From contig CM075729.1 of assembly GCA_037974335.1 (NCBI GenBank), positions 119,294,434-119,358,433 on the forward strand: a stretch of 64,000 bases of DNA, written 5' to 3'. Position numbers and translations under genes: made by a program. This document shows positions 20,881-31,084 of this stretch, piece after piece. The first letter of the stretch is position 1. Each line of letters opens with the position of its first letter. The notes below the pieces were generated by a model. It saw only the letters and a list, made by a program, of their open reading frames with translations. It searched no databases and had not been told where the DNA came from. Source of the stretch: Prionace glauca. Taxonomy: Eukaryota > Chordata > Chondrichthyes > Carcharhiniformes > Carcharhinidae.

Positions 20881-21660
20881 CCCAATGATATTTAGTTGCT
20901 TCCTATTCGGAACCTGCCTTGCAATGATTGGCCTCTTCAACCACCAGCAAAGGTGCCTCAAATGAAGACTGTCCATCTGAAATGGATTGTTTCCTTAATC
21001 TTTCGTGGATGGAAGAACACCAACAAGAAAGGAAATACATGAATATATCTCAATGGTAATATCTGGAAGTTAACTCGAAAGAATTGTTGTTTCTATTAAT
21101 CATGACATAGACTAAGATCCTAATTTTTCAATTTCTGTTCCAAAAAAAAGCAAAGGGCAAAGGACAAAGAAAAGTACAGGGCCTTTGTCCCTGCAAGCCT
21201 GCACTGACCATACTGCCCTAACTAAACTAAAAAAAACTTCTGTCCTTACTCGGTGATATCCCTCTATTCCCTCCTTATCCATGTACCCATCAAGATGTCT
21301 CTTAAATGTTGCTAATGTGCCTGCTTCCACCACCTCCTCTGGCACCACATTCCAGGCCCCAGCACTCTCTGAGTGAAATACTTTCACCTCGCATCTCCCT
21401 TAAACTTTCCCCCACTGACCTTGAACCTGTACCCCATTGTAATTGATACTTTCACCCTTGGGAAAATGCCTCTGACTATCCACCCTGTCAATGCCTGTCA
21501 TAATTTTGTAGACCTCAGTCAAGTCGCCCCTCAGCCTCCACTTTCCCAGTGAAAACAATTCTAGTTTATTTAACCTCTCCTCAGAGCCAACATTCTTCAG
21601 ACCACGCAACATCTTGGTAACCTTCTTCACACTCTCTCCAAAACTTCTACATCCTTCTAG

Positions 21661-21875
21661 TGGTGTAGTGGTCAGAACTCCAGTTTCCTCCTACAGTGGA
21701 AAGATGTGCAGGTTATGTTGATTAGACATGCTAAAAATTGCCCTTAGTGTGCTAAGATGCATCGATTAGAAGAATGTAGGGATATGGGGGTAGGGCCTGG
21801 GTGGGATTGTGGTCAGTGCAGACTTGATAGGCCGAATGGCCTTTTTCTGTGCTGTAGGGTTTCTATGATTCTATG
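21661..21875 (+). repeat. SINE-A, tail type C, head shortened
   Basis: A short head remnant (GGTGTAGTGGTCAGAACTCC) is joined directly to the core, then tail GATAGGCCGAATGGCC and TTTCTATGATTCTATG. The middle of the head including the B box is missing. Confidence 0.75.
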
Positions 21876-22389
21876 AACTGCATGCAATACCCCAAATGCG
21901 GCCTTACTAAGATTTTATAGAGCTGCAAAATGATTTCCCAACTCTTGTACTCAATGTCCTGGCTGATGAAGGCAAGCCTGCCATATGCCTTCTTAATCAT
22001 CTTGACCACCTGCACTGCCACTTTTAGGGAACTGTGGACCTGCATGCCCAGATCCCTCTACATGTTAATGTTCCTCAAGGCTTTGCCAGTTCCAATATAA
22101 TTCACACCTACCTCGCCTGAGGTCAAAGAGGATGTGAAGATATCTGTTAAGGCCTCAGCTATTTCTTCCCTTGCCTCCCACATTATGTTTGTTATCTATA
22201 CAACTTGAACCTTGCACATGGAGTGCAAAGTAGGCCATGGTGGAAGGAACCCTGATGAGAATCCACAAAGTCCACATTTAGCTTAATTATTCTGAAAGAA
22301 AAACCTTCTGTCCTTACTCGGTCCGTATCCCTCTATTCCCTCTCTATCCCATCCAGATGCTTCTTAGATGCTTCCTAATGTGCCTCAAA

Positions 22390-22807
22390 TCAGTTAGGAT
22401 TACATTCACTGGAGTTTTGAAGAGTGAGAGGAGATCTCATAGAAACTTATAAAATTCTAACAGGGTTAGACAGGATAGATCCAGAAAGCATGTTCCCAAT
22501 AGTCGGAGGGTCCAGAACTAGAGGTCATGGTTTGAGGATAAGGGGTAAACCTTTTAGGACCGAGGTGAGGAGAAATTTCTTTACCAGAGGGCGGTATGAA
22601 ATTCACTACCACTTAAAGCAGTTAAGGCCAAAACTTTGTGTGATCTCAAGAAGAATTAGCTCTCAAGGCTAAATGGGTCAAGGGATATGGGAGGGAAGGG
22701 GGGAATTAAGATATTGAATTCAATGATCAGCGTTAATCAGGATGAATAGCGGACAAGGCTCAAAGGGCCAAATGGCTTACTCCTGCTTCTAGTTTCTATG
22801 TTTCTAG
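22390..22807 (+). mobile_element. CR1 3' end nested in minus CR1
   Basis: Encodes MRGDLIETYKILTGLDRIDP and SRTRGHGLRIRGKPFRTEVR, then a 3' UTR with tail GGCTTACTCCTGCTTCTAGT and TTCTATGTTTCT. Confidence 0.75.
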
Positions 22808-22984
22808 CTCCTCTGGATGTGTGTTTCAGGAACCCACCACTCTCTGCATGAAAAATCTCCCCCCCGCATATCTCCCTGAAACTTTCCCCCTCTCACATTG
22901 AAATGCATCTAGTGTTCTGAGCTATAAATGTTGTGTCAGCGGGTATTGAGGTGTTAGCCATACTTCAGCAGGTAACACTGAGTC

Positions 22985-23105
22985 ATCGATTATGGGTCCA
23001 AGAATCTTTGACTAAAAACATTTAGTCTGTTTCTCTCCACAAATGATGCTGACCTGCTGAGTATTTCCAGCTCTTATTTGGATTTCCAGCATCTGTTTTT
23101 ATTTA
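22985..23105 (-). repeat. Interspersed repeat fragment (CTCAGCAGGTC family)
   Basis: The minus strand reads ATGCTGGAAATCCAAATAAG and ACTCAGCAGGTCAGCATCAT, a motif order repeated on the plus strand at 46855-46955. Common in shark DNA by recollection; element class unknown. Confidence 0.4.
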
Positions 23106-23137
23106 ATTTGTTCAGTTGTATTTTTATTTGGTAACAG

Positions 23138-23272
23138 AAGTCAACAAGAAGCGATCCTGCTGTGTTATACAATGAGATGAAGTCACCTGAATCCGCTGGA
23201 ACTATTGAAAGGAATGTGTATGTTACTGGTGAGGAGGCGGAACTTGATCGGATTCAGATGTGGAGGAACTGA
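23138..23272 (+). CDS. Gene A exon 5: cytoplasmic tail and stop
   Basis: Acceptor TTTATTTGGTAACAG|AAG in phase 0, 44 codons, stop TGA at 23270. The peptide KSTRSDPAVLYNEMKSPESA continues GTIERNVYVTG and ends QMWRN. Two tyrosines lie in VLYNEM (a YxxM context, also close to an ITIM with Met instead of Val/Ile/Leu) and NVYVTG. The placement after an Ig-V plus membrane anchor, and the phase match with exon 4, support the exon. Which SH2 proteins could bind is inference; no perfect ITIM or SLAM-type TxYxxV/I motif is present. No clear AATAAA was seen in the following 200 bases. Confidence 0.65.
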   Translation, partial: KSTRSDPAVLYNEMKSPESAGTIERNVYVTGEEAELDRIQMWRN

Positions 23273-23436
23273 TTATAACATAATGGTTACGCTGTCTATA
23301 TTGAGCCATTCTGTAATAGTGTCTTAATTCTTAGATTTGCTGTAAAAGGATGAAAATGACCACGTTGATTTGAAGTATTGAACTGATCTTCCCATCTTAA
23401 TGATAAAAGCCTCTTCCGATTAGTGTTTAAGGGGTT

Positions 23437-23727
23437 GACACAGTGGCAGAGTGGTTAGCACGGCTGCCTCACAGGACCTGAGTTTGATTCCCGCCTTGGG
23501 TCACCGTCTATGTGGAGTTTGCACATTTTCCCTGTGACTGCGTGGGGTTCCTCTGGATGTTCCAGTTTCCTCCCCCAGTCCAAAGATGTGTGGGTTAGGT
23601 AAATTGGCCATGCTAAATTGCCCCTTAGTGGTAAGGGGATAGGGTCTGAGTGAGATGGTGTTTGGTGCAGACTCAATGGGTCGAATGGCCTCCTTCTGCG
23701 CTGTAGGATACGATGTGATTCTACATT
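23437..23727 (+). repeat. SINE-A, tail type C
   Basis: Head ACACAGTGGCAGAGTGGTTA, core CCAAAGATGTGTGGGTTAG, tail CAATGGGTCGAATGGCCTCC; lies 165 bases after the stop codon of gene A. Confidence 0.8.
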
Positions 23728-23964
23728 TTGTAGACCTACTTATTTCAAAGCATTCTTGAGATTTCTTTGCCTCAGATAATACAGCACAGCTAGATGGGAA
23801 AAGTCTGGATAGAGTTTTTATAAGATTTCAAAAGTGTTGTGGGATTAATTTTCAATTTGCTGCCCAGTTGTAAAACTAGTGCACAGATTGTTGTAGAATT
23901 GCATGGTATATTCTCATCAAAACAATAGAAATGGAAATGGAGTAGCAACATGTGTTTTTTTTTC

Positions 23965-24615
23965 ATTCATTCATGAGACATGGACGTCGCAGACCAGAAT
24001 TTATTGCCCATCCCTAGTGTGGTACGGTGGCACAGTGCTTAGTACTGCTGCCTCATAGCTCCAGTGACCCAGGTTCAATTCTGAGCCTCAGTCTGTGTGG
24101 AGTTTGCATGTGCTCCCCATGTCTGCGTGGGTTTCCTCCAGGTGTTCCGGTTTCCTCCAAAGAAGTGCAGGTTAGGTGGATTGGTCATGCTAAGTTTCCC
24201 CTTAGTGTCCTTGAATGCATAGGTTAGAGGGTTTGTGGAGTAAATATGTGGAATTTCAGAGATAGGACCTGGGTGGGATCATTACTGGTGCCGACTCAAT
24301 GGGCCAAATGGCCTCCTTCTGTTTTATAGGGATTCTAGGATTCTATGATTCTACTAATATATGCACAGATATAGCTAGGAAGAGCTTGTTTACACTTGAT
24401 TTCTGTGCCCTCAACATATTTCATTACAAAAAAGTGTACCAACATTACAAGTCCATTGGGATTCTCTGATGCTCTTGGGAAGTCACTCAGGGATCTGCAG
24501 CCAGACCAGGTAAGGACAGCAGATTTCCTTCTCAAAAGGCCGTTAGTGACCCAGTTGGGTTTTTCAAACAATCGACAATGATTTCATTGCCATCAGCAGA
24601 TTCTTAATTCAGATT
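23965..24615 (-). repeat. SINE-B pieces with an inserted plus SINE-A
   Basis: SINE-B 3' end at 23965-24016 (CATTCATGAGACATGGACGT; TTTATTGCCCATCCCTAG) and a middle piece at 24466-24615 (CAGACCAGGTAAGGACAGCA; CAATCGACAATGATTTCATT). A complete plus-strand SINE-A, tail type C, sits at 24018-24352 between them. 24353-24465 is unassigned. Confidence 0.6.
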
Positions 24616-24652
24616 TTTAAAAATTGAATTCAAGTCTCCAAAAGAGCATTTT

Positions 24653-24913
24653 ACCCAGGCCCGATTCTCATAACCCTATGCACCCCACTACATCCCCTAC
24701 ACATCTTGGGACACTAAGAGGCAATTTAGCCTGGCCAATCCACATAACCTGCACATCTTTGGAGTGTGGGGGGAGACTGAAGCACCAGGAGAAAACCCAC
24801 ACAGACATAGGGAGAACACTCAGACTCCACACAGCTGCCCAAACCTGGAATTGAACCTGGTGTCCCTGGTGCTGTGAGGCAGTAGTGCTAACAACTGTGC
24901 TACCGTGCCACCC
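24653..24913 (-). repeat. SINE-A (minus), tail lost
   Basis: Core CACTAAGAGGCAATTTAGCC and CACATCTTTGGAGTGTGGG; head at the right GTGCTAACAACTGTGCTACC. Confidence 0.75.
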
Positions 24914-25277
24914 ACACTCTCAAATAACTTCCACGTTCCGGGCACATAATCTCTTCTCTAGCCATGTCGCGTGACCATATCGGAGGCATAAGATATAACA
25001 TGTTGCACAATAGGAATCTATGTACAGACCATTGTGTGACAAACAATGAAACAAGCTGACGATGTATAAATATTTGTGTGCATTTATGGGCAATATGGCA
25101 GCACATGCTCCTGTGTCTGCATGGATTTCCTCACAGTAATAAATAAATTCTACACTTTAAATCAGGAAACCTTTAATATAGCGTACATTAATACCTATTA
25201 CAACTCTTTATTTCCAGTTTAGTCTTGGGCACAGGTTGATACTTGATCTCTGGAGTTTCGCCTGGACAGCAGTCAGA
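24914..25277. other. Intergenic, nothing assigned
   Basis: About 360 bases between repeats with no recognised feature. Confidence 0.3.
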
Positions 25278-26452
25278 AGAACATAAGAAATAGGAGCAGG
25301 AGTAGGCCATCTGGCCCTTCGAGCCTGCCCGCCATTCAATAAGATCATGGCTGATCTGTCGTGACTCAGCTCCACCTTCCCGCCCTCTCCCCATACCCTT
25401 AATCCCTTCTCTTATCAAAACCCATCAACCCGTTTCTTAAAAATATTTAGCGAGGCAGCCTCCACCACTTCAACGGGCAGAGAATTCCAGAGATTCACCA
25501 ACCCTTTGAGTGAAGAAGTTCCTCCTCAACTCTGTTCTAAAACGCCCCCCCCTTTATCTTGAGGCTGTGCCCCCTAGTCCTACTGTCTTTTTTGAGCGGG
25601 AAGAGTCTCTCCACCTCTATCCTATCCATCCATTCATCATCTTATACGTCTCAATGAGATCTCCCCTCATTCTTCTAAACTCTAACGAGTACAAGCCTAG
25701 TTTATTCAGCCTCTCCTCATAGCTCAATCCCCTCAACTCCGGTATCAGCCGAGTAAACCTCCTCTGCACTCCCTCCAGGGCCAAAACATCCTTGCGCAGG
25801 TGCGGCGCCCAAAACTGCACACAGTACTCCAGCTGCGGCCTCACCAATGCCCTATACAGCTGCAGCAAGACCTCCCTACTTTTATATTTAATCCCCTTCG
25901 CTATGAAGGCCAGCATCCCATTCGCCTTCCTGACCACCTGCTGCACCTGCAAGCTGGGTTTTTGCGACTCATGCACAAGGACCCCGAGGTCCCTCTGCAC
26001 CGTCGCCTGCTGCAGTTTTTCGCCCCGTAAGTAATAGTCCTTCCTACCATTCCTCCTACCAAAGTGGACCACCTCACACTTGCCAACATTAAATTCCATT
26101 TGCCATTTCCTGGCCCATTCGCCCAGCCTATCTAGATCCTTCTGCAGACTCTCCACACCTCCGCACAATTTGCCTTTCCCCCAATCTGGTGTCATCAGCA
26201 AATTTCGACACCCTGCACTCGGTTCCCTCCTCCAGATCATCTATATAAATGGTAAATAGCTGAGGCCCCAGCACCGACCCCTGGGGCACCCCACTAGTCA
26301 CCAACGCCAATCCGAATAGCATCCATTGACCCCCACTCTCTGCCTCCTATTTGACAACCAATCCTCTATCCACGCTAACACCCTACCCCCAACTCCATGT
26401 CCCCTGGACCTTCTGCAATAACCTCTTGTGAGGTACCTTGTCAAACGCCTTC
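25278..26452 (-). mobile_element. CR1 LINE, 5'-truncated, young
   Basis: Minus-strand copy nearly identical to the full-length CR1 at 47279-51821. It runs from the tail (AGAACATAAGAAATAGGAGC) back to the reverse-transcriptase region (AGGTACCTTGTCAAACGCCT). The frame holds over 200 codons in the C-terminal half but is broken further upstream by small indels. Confidence 0.9.
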
Positions 26453-26876
26453 TAGTCAATTGCTACGAAACTGGCTCAGTGAATACTTCAGCTCATTAAC
26501 TCATTCCAAGCCACAGCCCACAGTCTGATCAATGATATAATTACATTCTACTTGGTTTAAATAAAGGGTGCTTAATTCTTACTCAGCTTAATGGGTGCAT
26601 AATCAACCCTTTACCGGCCCTCTAAAAGTGTCAATTACTTGTGGGATCATTAAAGTTTGTTTCTGTTGCTACTCACCAAGGTTAAAAGAATGTTTTGATA
26701 TCTTCCTCGCCCAATAGTTCAGGATGGGGGAAATCTGACACCTCCATGATTGACATCTTGAGCTCATTGTCACAAAACCCCATTTAACTGGGATTAAATC
26801 AGACTTGCACCCCAAGCTGGGAATCGACCCTGTGAGGCAGCAGTGTTAAACACTACGCCAACATGCCACCCCTTGG
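26453..26876. other. Intergenic, with a SINE head remnant
   Basis: Unassigned except 26814-26873, a minus-strand SINE-A head remnant (GGGAATCGACCCTGTGAGGC; CACTACGCCAACATGCCACC). It borders the polypurine tract. Confidence 0.4.
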
Positions 26877-28813
26877 AACGGGGGTGGGGGTGGGGGGTGG
26901 GGGTGGGGGTGGGGGTGGGGGAGGAGGAGGGGGAGAGGAAGAGAGGTGGAGACGGGGCAGAGGGGGGGAGGAGAGGGGGGAGGAGAATAATGGGGGAGTG
27001 TGGAGGGGAGGAGAGGGGGATGGGGATGGGAGGGGAAGGGGGAGAGGGGGAAGGGGGAGAAGGGGGAAGGGGAGGAGGGCAGGAGAGGGGGAGGGGAGGG
27101 TGAGTGGGAAAGGGGAGAGGAGGAGAAGGGGGGAGTGGGGAGAGGGGGAGAAGGAGGGAGTGGGGGAGAAGGGGAGGGGGGAGGAAAGGGGAGGGGGGAT
27201 GGGAGGGGAGGGGGGAGGGAGGGGGGAGGGGAGGGGGGAGGGGAGGGGGAGGGGAGGGGGGAGGGGAGGGGGTGGGGGAGGGGAGGGGAGGGGAGGGGGA
27301 GGGGGAGGGAGGAGGGGAGGGGAGGGGGAGGGAGGGGAGGGAGGGGGGGAGGGGAGGGGGAGGGAGGGGGGGAGGGGAGGGGGAGGGGGGAGGGGAGGGG
27401 GAGGGAGGAGGGGAGGGGAGGAGGGGGGAGGGGAGGAGGAGGGGAGGGGAGGGGGAGGAGGGGGAGGGGAGGGGGAGGGAGGGGGAGGGGGAGGGGGGGG
27501 GAGGGGGAGGGAGGGGGGGGGGGGAGGGGGGGGGGGGAGGGGGAGGGAGGGGAGGGGGGGAGGGGGAGGGGGGAGGGGGGGGGAGGGGGGGAGGGGGGGG
27601 AGGGGGGGAGGGGGAGGGGGGGGAGGGGGGGAGGGGGGGGAGGGAGGGGGAGGGGTGGGGGGGAGGGGGAGGGAGGGGGGGGGAGGGGTGGGGAGGGGAG
27701 GGGGAGGGAGGGGGGAGGGAGGAGGGGGGTGGGGGGGGAGGGTGGGGGGGAGGGGGGGGGGGAGGGGGGGGGGGGAGGGGGGGGGGGGAGGGGGGGAGGG
27801 GGGGGGGGGGGAGGGAGGGGGGGAGGGGGGGAGGGATGGGGGGGGGGATGGGGGGGGAGGGAGGGGGGGAGGGGGGGAGGGGGGGGGGGAGGGGGGGGGG
27901 AGGGAGGCGGGGAGGGAGGGTGGGGGGAGGAGGAGGGGGGAGAGGGGGGAAGGGAGAGGGGGGGAGGGGGAGGGAGGGGGGAGAGGGGGGGGAGGGGGTG
28001 GGAGGGGGGGAGAGGGTGGGAGGGGAGGGAGAGGGGGGGAGGGGGGAGGGAGGGGGGAGAGGGGGGGGAGGGGAGGGAGGGGGGGAGGGGGAGGGAGGGG
28101 GGGGGGAGGGGGTGGGAGGGGGAGGGAGGGGAGGGAGGGGGGGGAGGGGGGAGGGGAGAGGGAAAGGGGGGAGGGGAGAGGGAAAGGGGGAGGGAGAGGG
28201 AAAGGGGAGGGGGAGGAAAGGGGAGGGGGGAGGGAAAAGGGGAGGGGGAGGGAAAGGGGGGGGGAGGGGAGGGAAGGGGAGGGGGAAGAGGGAAAGGGGG
28301 AGGGGAGAGGGAATGGGGAGGGGAGAGGGAAAGGGGAGGGAAAGGGGAGGGAAGGGTAGGGGGTGAGGGAGGGGGGAAGGGGAAAGGAGAGGGGAAGGGA
28401 AGGGGAAAGGAGAGGGGAGGGGATAGGGGTGAGGGGAGGGGAAAGGGGAGGGGAAGGGGAAAGAGGGAGGGAAGGGGAAAGGAGGAGGGGAAGGGGAAGG
28501 GGGAGGGGTGGGGAAGGGGGAGGGGTCTGGAGGGGAGGGGATAGGGGGAGGGGAGTGGAGGGGGGAGGGGAGGGGAGGGGGAAGGGGGAGGGGAGGGGGA
28601 AGGGGGAGGGGAGGGGGAAGGGGGAGGGGAGGGGGAATGGGGAGGGGAGGGGAGGGGGAAGGGGGAGGGGGGGGAGGGGGGAGGGGGAGGAGGGGGGAGG
28701 GGGAGGAGAGGGGAGGGGGAGGAGAGGGGAGGGGGGAGGGGAGGGGAGGGGGAAGGGGAAAAGAGAGGGGAGAGGAGGGGATTGGGGGAGTGGGAGTGAG
28801 GGGGAGGAACTAA
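26877..28813 (+). repeat. 1.9-kb polypurine (GGGGA)n tract
   Basis: Almost only G and A on the plus strand for about 1.94 kb, with scattered T and a handful of C. Units vary between GGGGA, GGGGGA and GGGAAAGG; the 3' third is richer in GGGGAAAGG. Long Gly/Arg/Glu frames arise because GGN, GAG and AGG codons contain no stop, so they are not genes. Such tracts can form triplex (H-DNA) or G-quadruplex structures and are prone to assembly error. Confidence 0.95.
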
Positions 28814-28944
28814 TAGATATTAAGTATTAAGGAACCATTAACTAATGAAAACTAATTACAGAACTTAATTCTAAACTTACAAATTCAAATAATCTGACAT
28901 TGTGTGAGATGAGGTGACTTCCTTTAAATGTCACAAGTTAAATT

Positions 28945-29245
28945 GTAGGTGGCACAGTGGTTAGTACTGCTGTCTCACAGTGCCAGGGACCCATGTTCGA
29001 TTCCTGGCTTGGGTGACTGTGTGAAGTTCTCACCTTCTCCCCCCAGGTGTACTCCGGTTTCCTCCCACACTTCAGAGATGTGCAGGTTAGATTGATTGGC
29101 CATGCCGATTTCCCCCTTAATGTCAGGGGATGAGCAGGGTAAACGCGTGGAGTTTTGGGGATAGGACTCATGTGGGTTTGTTGTTGACGAAGGCTCAAAA
29201 GGCCAAACGGCATCTTTCTGCTCTGTACAAACTCTATGATTCTAT
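28945..29245 (+). repeat. SINE-A, tail type C
   Basis: Head GGTGGCACAGTGGTTAGTAC, B box GTTCGATTCC, core AGAGATGTGCAGGTTAGATT, tail AGGCCAAACGGCATC and CTCTATGATTCTAT. Confidence 0.8.
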
Positions 29246-29579
29246 CAACCTCACAAATTTAATTCACAAGGCTGAATGTTTTAATACTTGCTTTTCCTGT
29301 CACAACAGGACTTTGAATTTAGAGAATGAATCTGATAATTTTAGTTGCTAGGGATGATTCTGTGCCAGAAACCAATCAACCTCAATGTCATACCTAGCTT
29401 AAGGCCATATGTTCTTTGGCTCTTGTTAACTTTTCAGTGTAATGCCAAGACCAAGTCACGTGATGAGCTAGTGTTTCAGGTTTCAGTATGACACTATACT
29501 GGGTTAATATTCTACAATTGTGTGCAAAGCAACCTAAAACTAATCATTAAATATCAATTTTCCTACAACATCGGTTATG
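29246..29579. other. Intergenic, nothing assigned
   Basis: No repeat, exon or RNA gene recognised. Confidence 0.3.
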
Positions 29580-30345
29580 TCTGGTGAACTGGTGCGGCAA
29601 CAATAATCTCCCCCTCAATGTCAACAAAATGGAAGAGATTGTCATCGACTTCAGGAAGTGTAGAGAACATACCCCTGTCTACATCAACAGAGATGAAGTA
29701 GAAAGGGTCACGAGCTTCATGTTTTTAGGTGTCCAGATCACCAACAACCTGTCCTGGTTCCCCCCAGGCCTATAGTTAAGAAAGCCCACCAATGCCTCTA
29801 CTTTTTCAGAAGACTAAGGAAATTTGGCATGTCAGCTACAACTCTCACCAACTTTTACAGGTGCACCATAGAAAGCATTCTTTCTAGTTGTATGGTTGCT
29901 TGGTATGGCTCCTGCTCTGCCCAAGACCACAAGGGACTACAAAAGGTTGTGAATGCGGCCCAATCCATCACGCAAACCAATCTCCCATCTATTGATTCTG
30001 TCTACACTTCTTGCCGCCTCAGCAAAGCAGCCAGCATAATTAAGGACCCCATGCACCCCGCACATTCCCTCTTCCACCTTCTTCCATTGGGAAAAAGATA
30101 CAAAAGTCTGTGATCATATACCAACCAATTCAAGAACAGCTTCTTCCCTGCTGCCATCAAGCTTTTGAATGGAGCTACCTTGCATTAAGTTGATCTTTCT
30201 CCACACCCTAGCTATGACTGTAACACTACGTTCTGCACTCTTTCGTTTCCTTCTCTATGAATGGTATGTTTTGCCTGTATTGCGTGCGAGAAACAATACT
30301 TCACACTGTATATTAATACATGTGACAATAATAAATCAGATCAAA
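29580..30345 (+). mobile_element. L2-clade LINE, 3' part
   Basis: The plus-strand frames read LPLNVNKMEEIVIDFRKCRE, TNFYRCTIESILSSCMVAWY, then LPLGKRYKSL, the C-terminal block of fish-type L2 reverse transcriptases. The 3' end ACATGTGACAATAATAAATC agrees with an L2-like tail. It has stops between the frames. Minus-strand relatives lie at 55786-57350 and 59610-59857. Confidence 0.8.
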
Positions 30346-30653
30346 TCAAGTCAAAGCTATAACAGGTTGATTAGATACTTTGGAGTTTGGAGGTTCAGAA
30401 ATATTTCTCAATAGCAGCCCTGACTGCTAGAGTGTCTCTCTCTCTCTCGCTCTCCTCAAGTTGTCCACATTTTTATGGGCAATCCATGCCTTCATGACTG
30501 ACAGGGGTCTGTTCTGAGAGACAATAATTCCAGGGATCCAACTTGATTCACTGCTAAAGTTTCTCATGCGGACTCATTTACCATAAATGTCCATGCTACT
30601 ACTTGAACCGTGGCTTGCTGTCTGACTACTTTGGCCAGCCCCAGCCTTCTCTG
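30346..30653. other. Intergenic with a short TC microsatellite
   Basis: A TCTCTCTCTCTCTCGCTCTC stretch occurs at about 30435-30455; otherwise nothing was assigned. Confidence 0.4.
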
Positions 30654-30666
30654 GCAAATTTAGAAA

Positions 30667-30910
30667 AGATGTGGGTTTGCCGGCGTTGGACTGGCATAAA
30701 CACAGTAAAAAGTCTGACAACACCAGGTTTTAGTCCAACCGATTTATTTGATAATATTCTCACCAGCAAGCAAGCTTTCGAGGTTACCCTCTTCGTCAGG
30801 TGAATATTCGTCACCTGACGAAGAGGGTAACCTCGAAAGCTTGCTTGCTGGTGAGAATATTATCAAATAAATCGGTTGGACTAAAACCTGGTGTTGTCAG
30901 ACTTTTTACT
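30667..30910 (+). mobile_element. Foldback insertion: perfect 101-bp palindrome arms, 13-bp TSD
   Basis: Flanked by the direct repeat GCAAATTTAGAAA at 30654-30666 and 30911-30923 (its first G is shared with the arm end). Inside are a 36-bp head (GATGTGGGTTTGCCGGCGTT...) and then arms 30703-30803 and 30811-30911 that are exact reverse complements over 101 bp, with a 7-base loop ATATTCG. The arm sequence belongs to the Penelope-like tail family (AGTCTGACAACACCAGG, TTTATTTGATAATATTC, CAAGCTTTCGAGG, CTTCGTCAGGTGA). Exact arm identity suggests a single recent insertion of an already inverted molecule. Confidence 0.85.
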
Positions 30911-30911
30911 G

Positions 30912-31084
30912 CAAATTTAGAAATACAGGGCTCGGTCTCATTCTTTCGTTAGCAGCTCTGTTGCTGGAACTTCTGTGCTGGAATTTTACCTCCTCGCCCG
31001 CTCGAGGTCATTGGAGAATGCCATTCTGCCAGCCTCGCCCAGCCCAATTCCAGCCCAGTAAAATTCCAGCCCTATTCCTTTAAA
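30912..31084. other. Short intergenic stretch
   Basis: Starts with the right-hand target duplication of the foldback element. 31010-31080 (CCAGCCTCGCCCAGCCCAAT, GTAAAATTCCAGCCC) resembles other low-grade repeats; not classified. Confidence 0.3.

Larger units (their letters stand above)
21112..22925 (-). mobile_element. CR1 (minus), old, with SINE and plus-CR1 nested
   Basis: Parts at 21112-21660, 21876-22200, 22290-22389 and 22808-22925 read as a minus-strand CR1 3' region (NVVPEEVVEAGTLATFKRHL; LLQLYKILVRPHLGYCMQF). A plus SINE-A (21661-21875) and a plus CR1 3' end (22390-22807) interrupt it. The segment at 22090-22290 is only weakly assigned. Confidence 0.6.

Noticed and set aside
26843-28830. 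Several 400-500-codon Gly/Arg/Glu-rich frames
   Set aside because: They arise from the polypurine tract, which contains almost no T and so hardly any stop codons.
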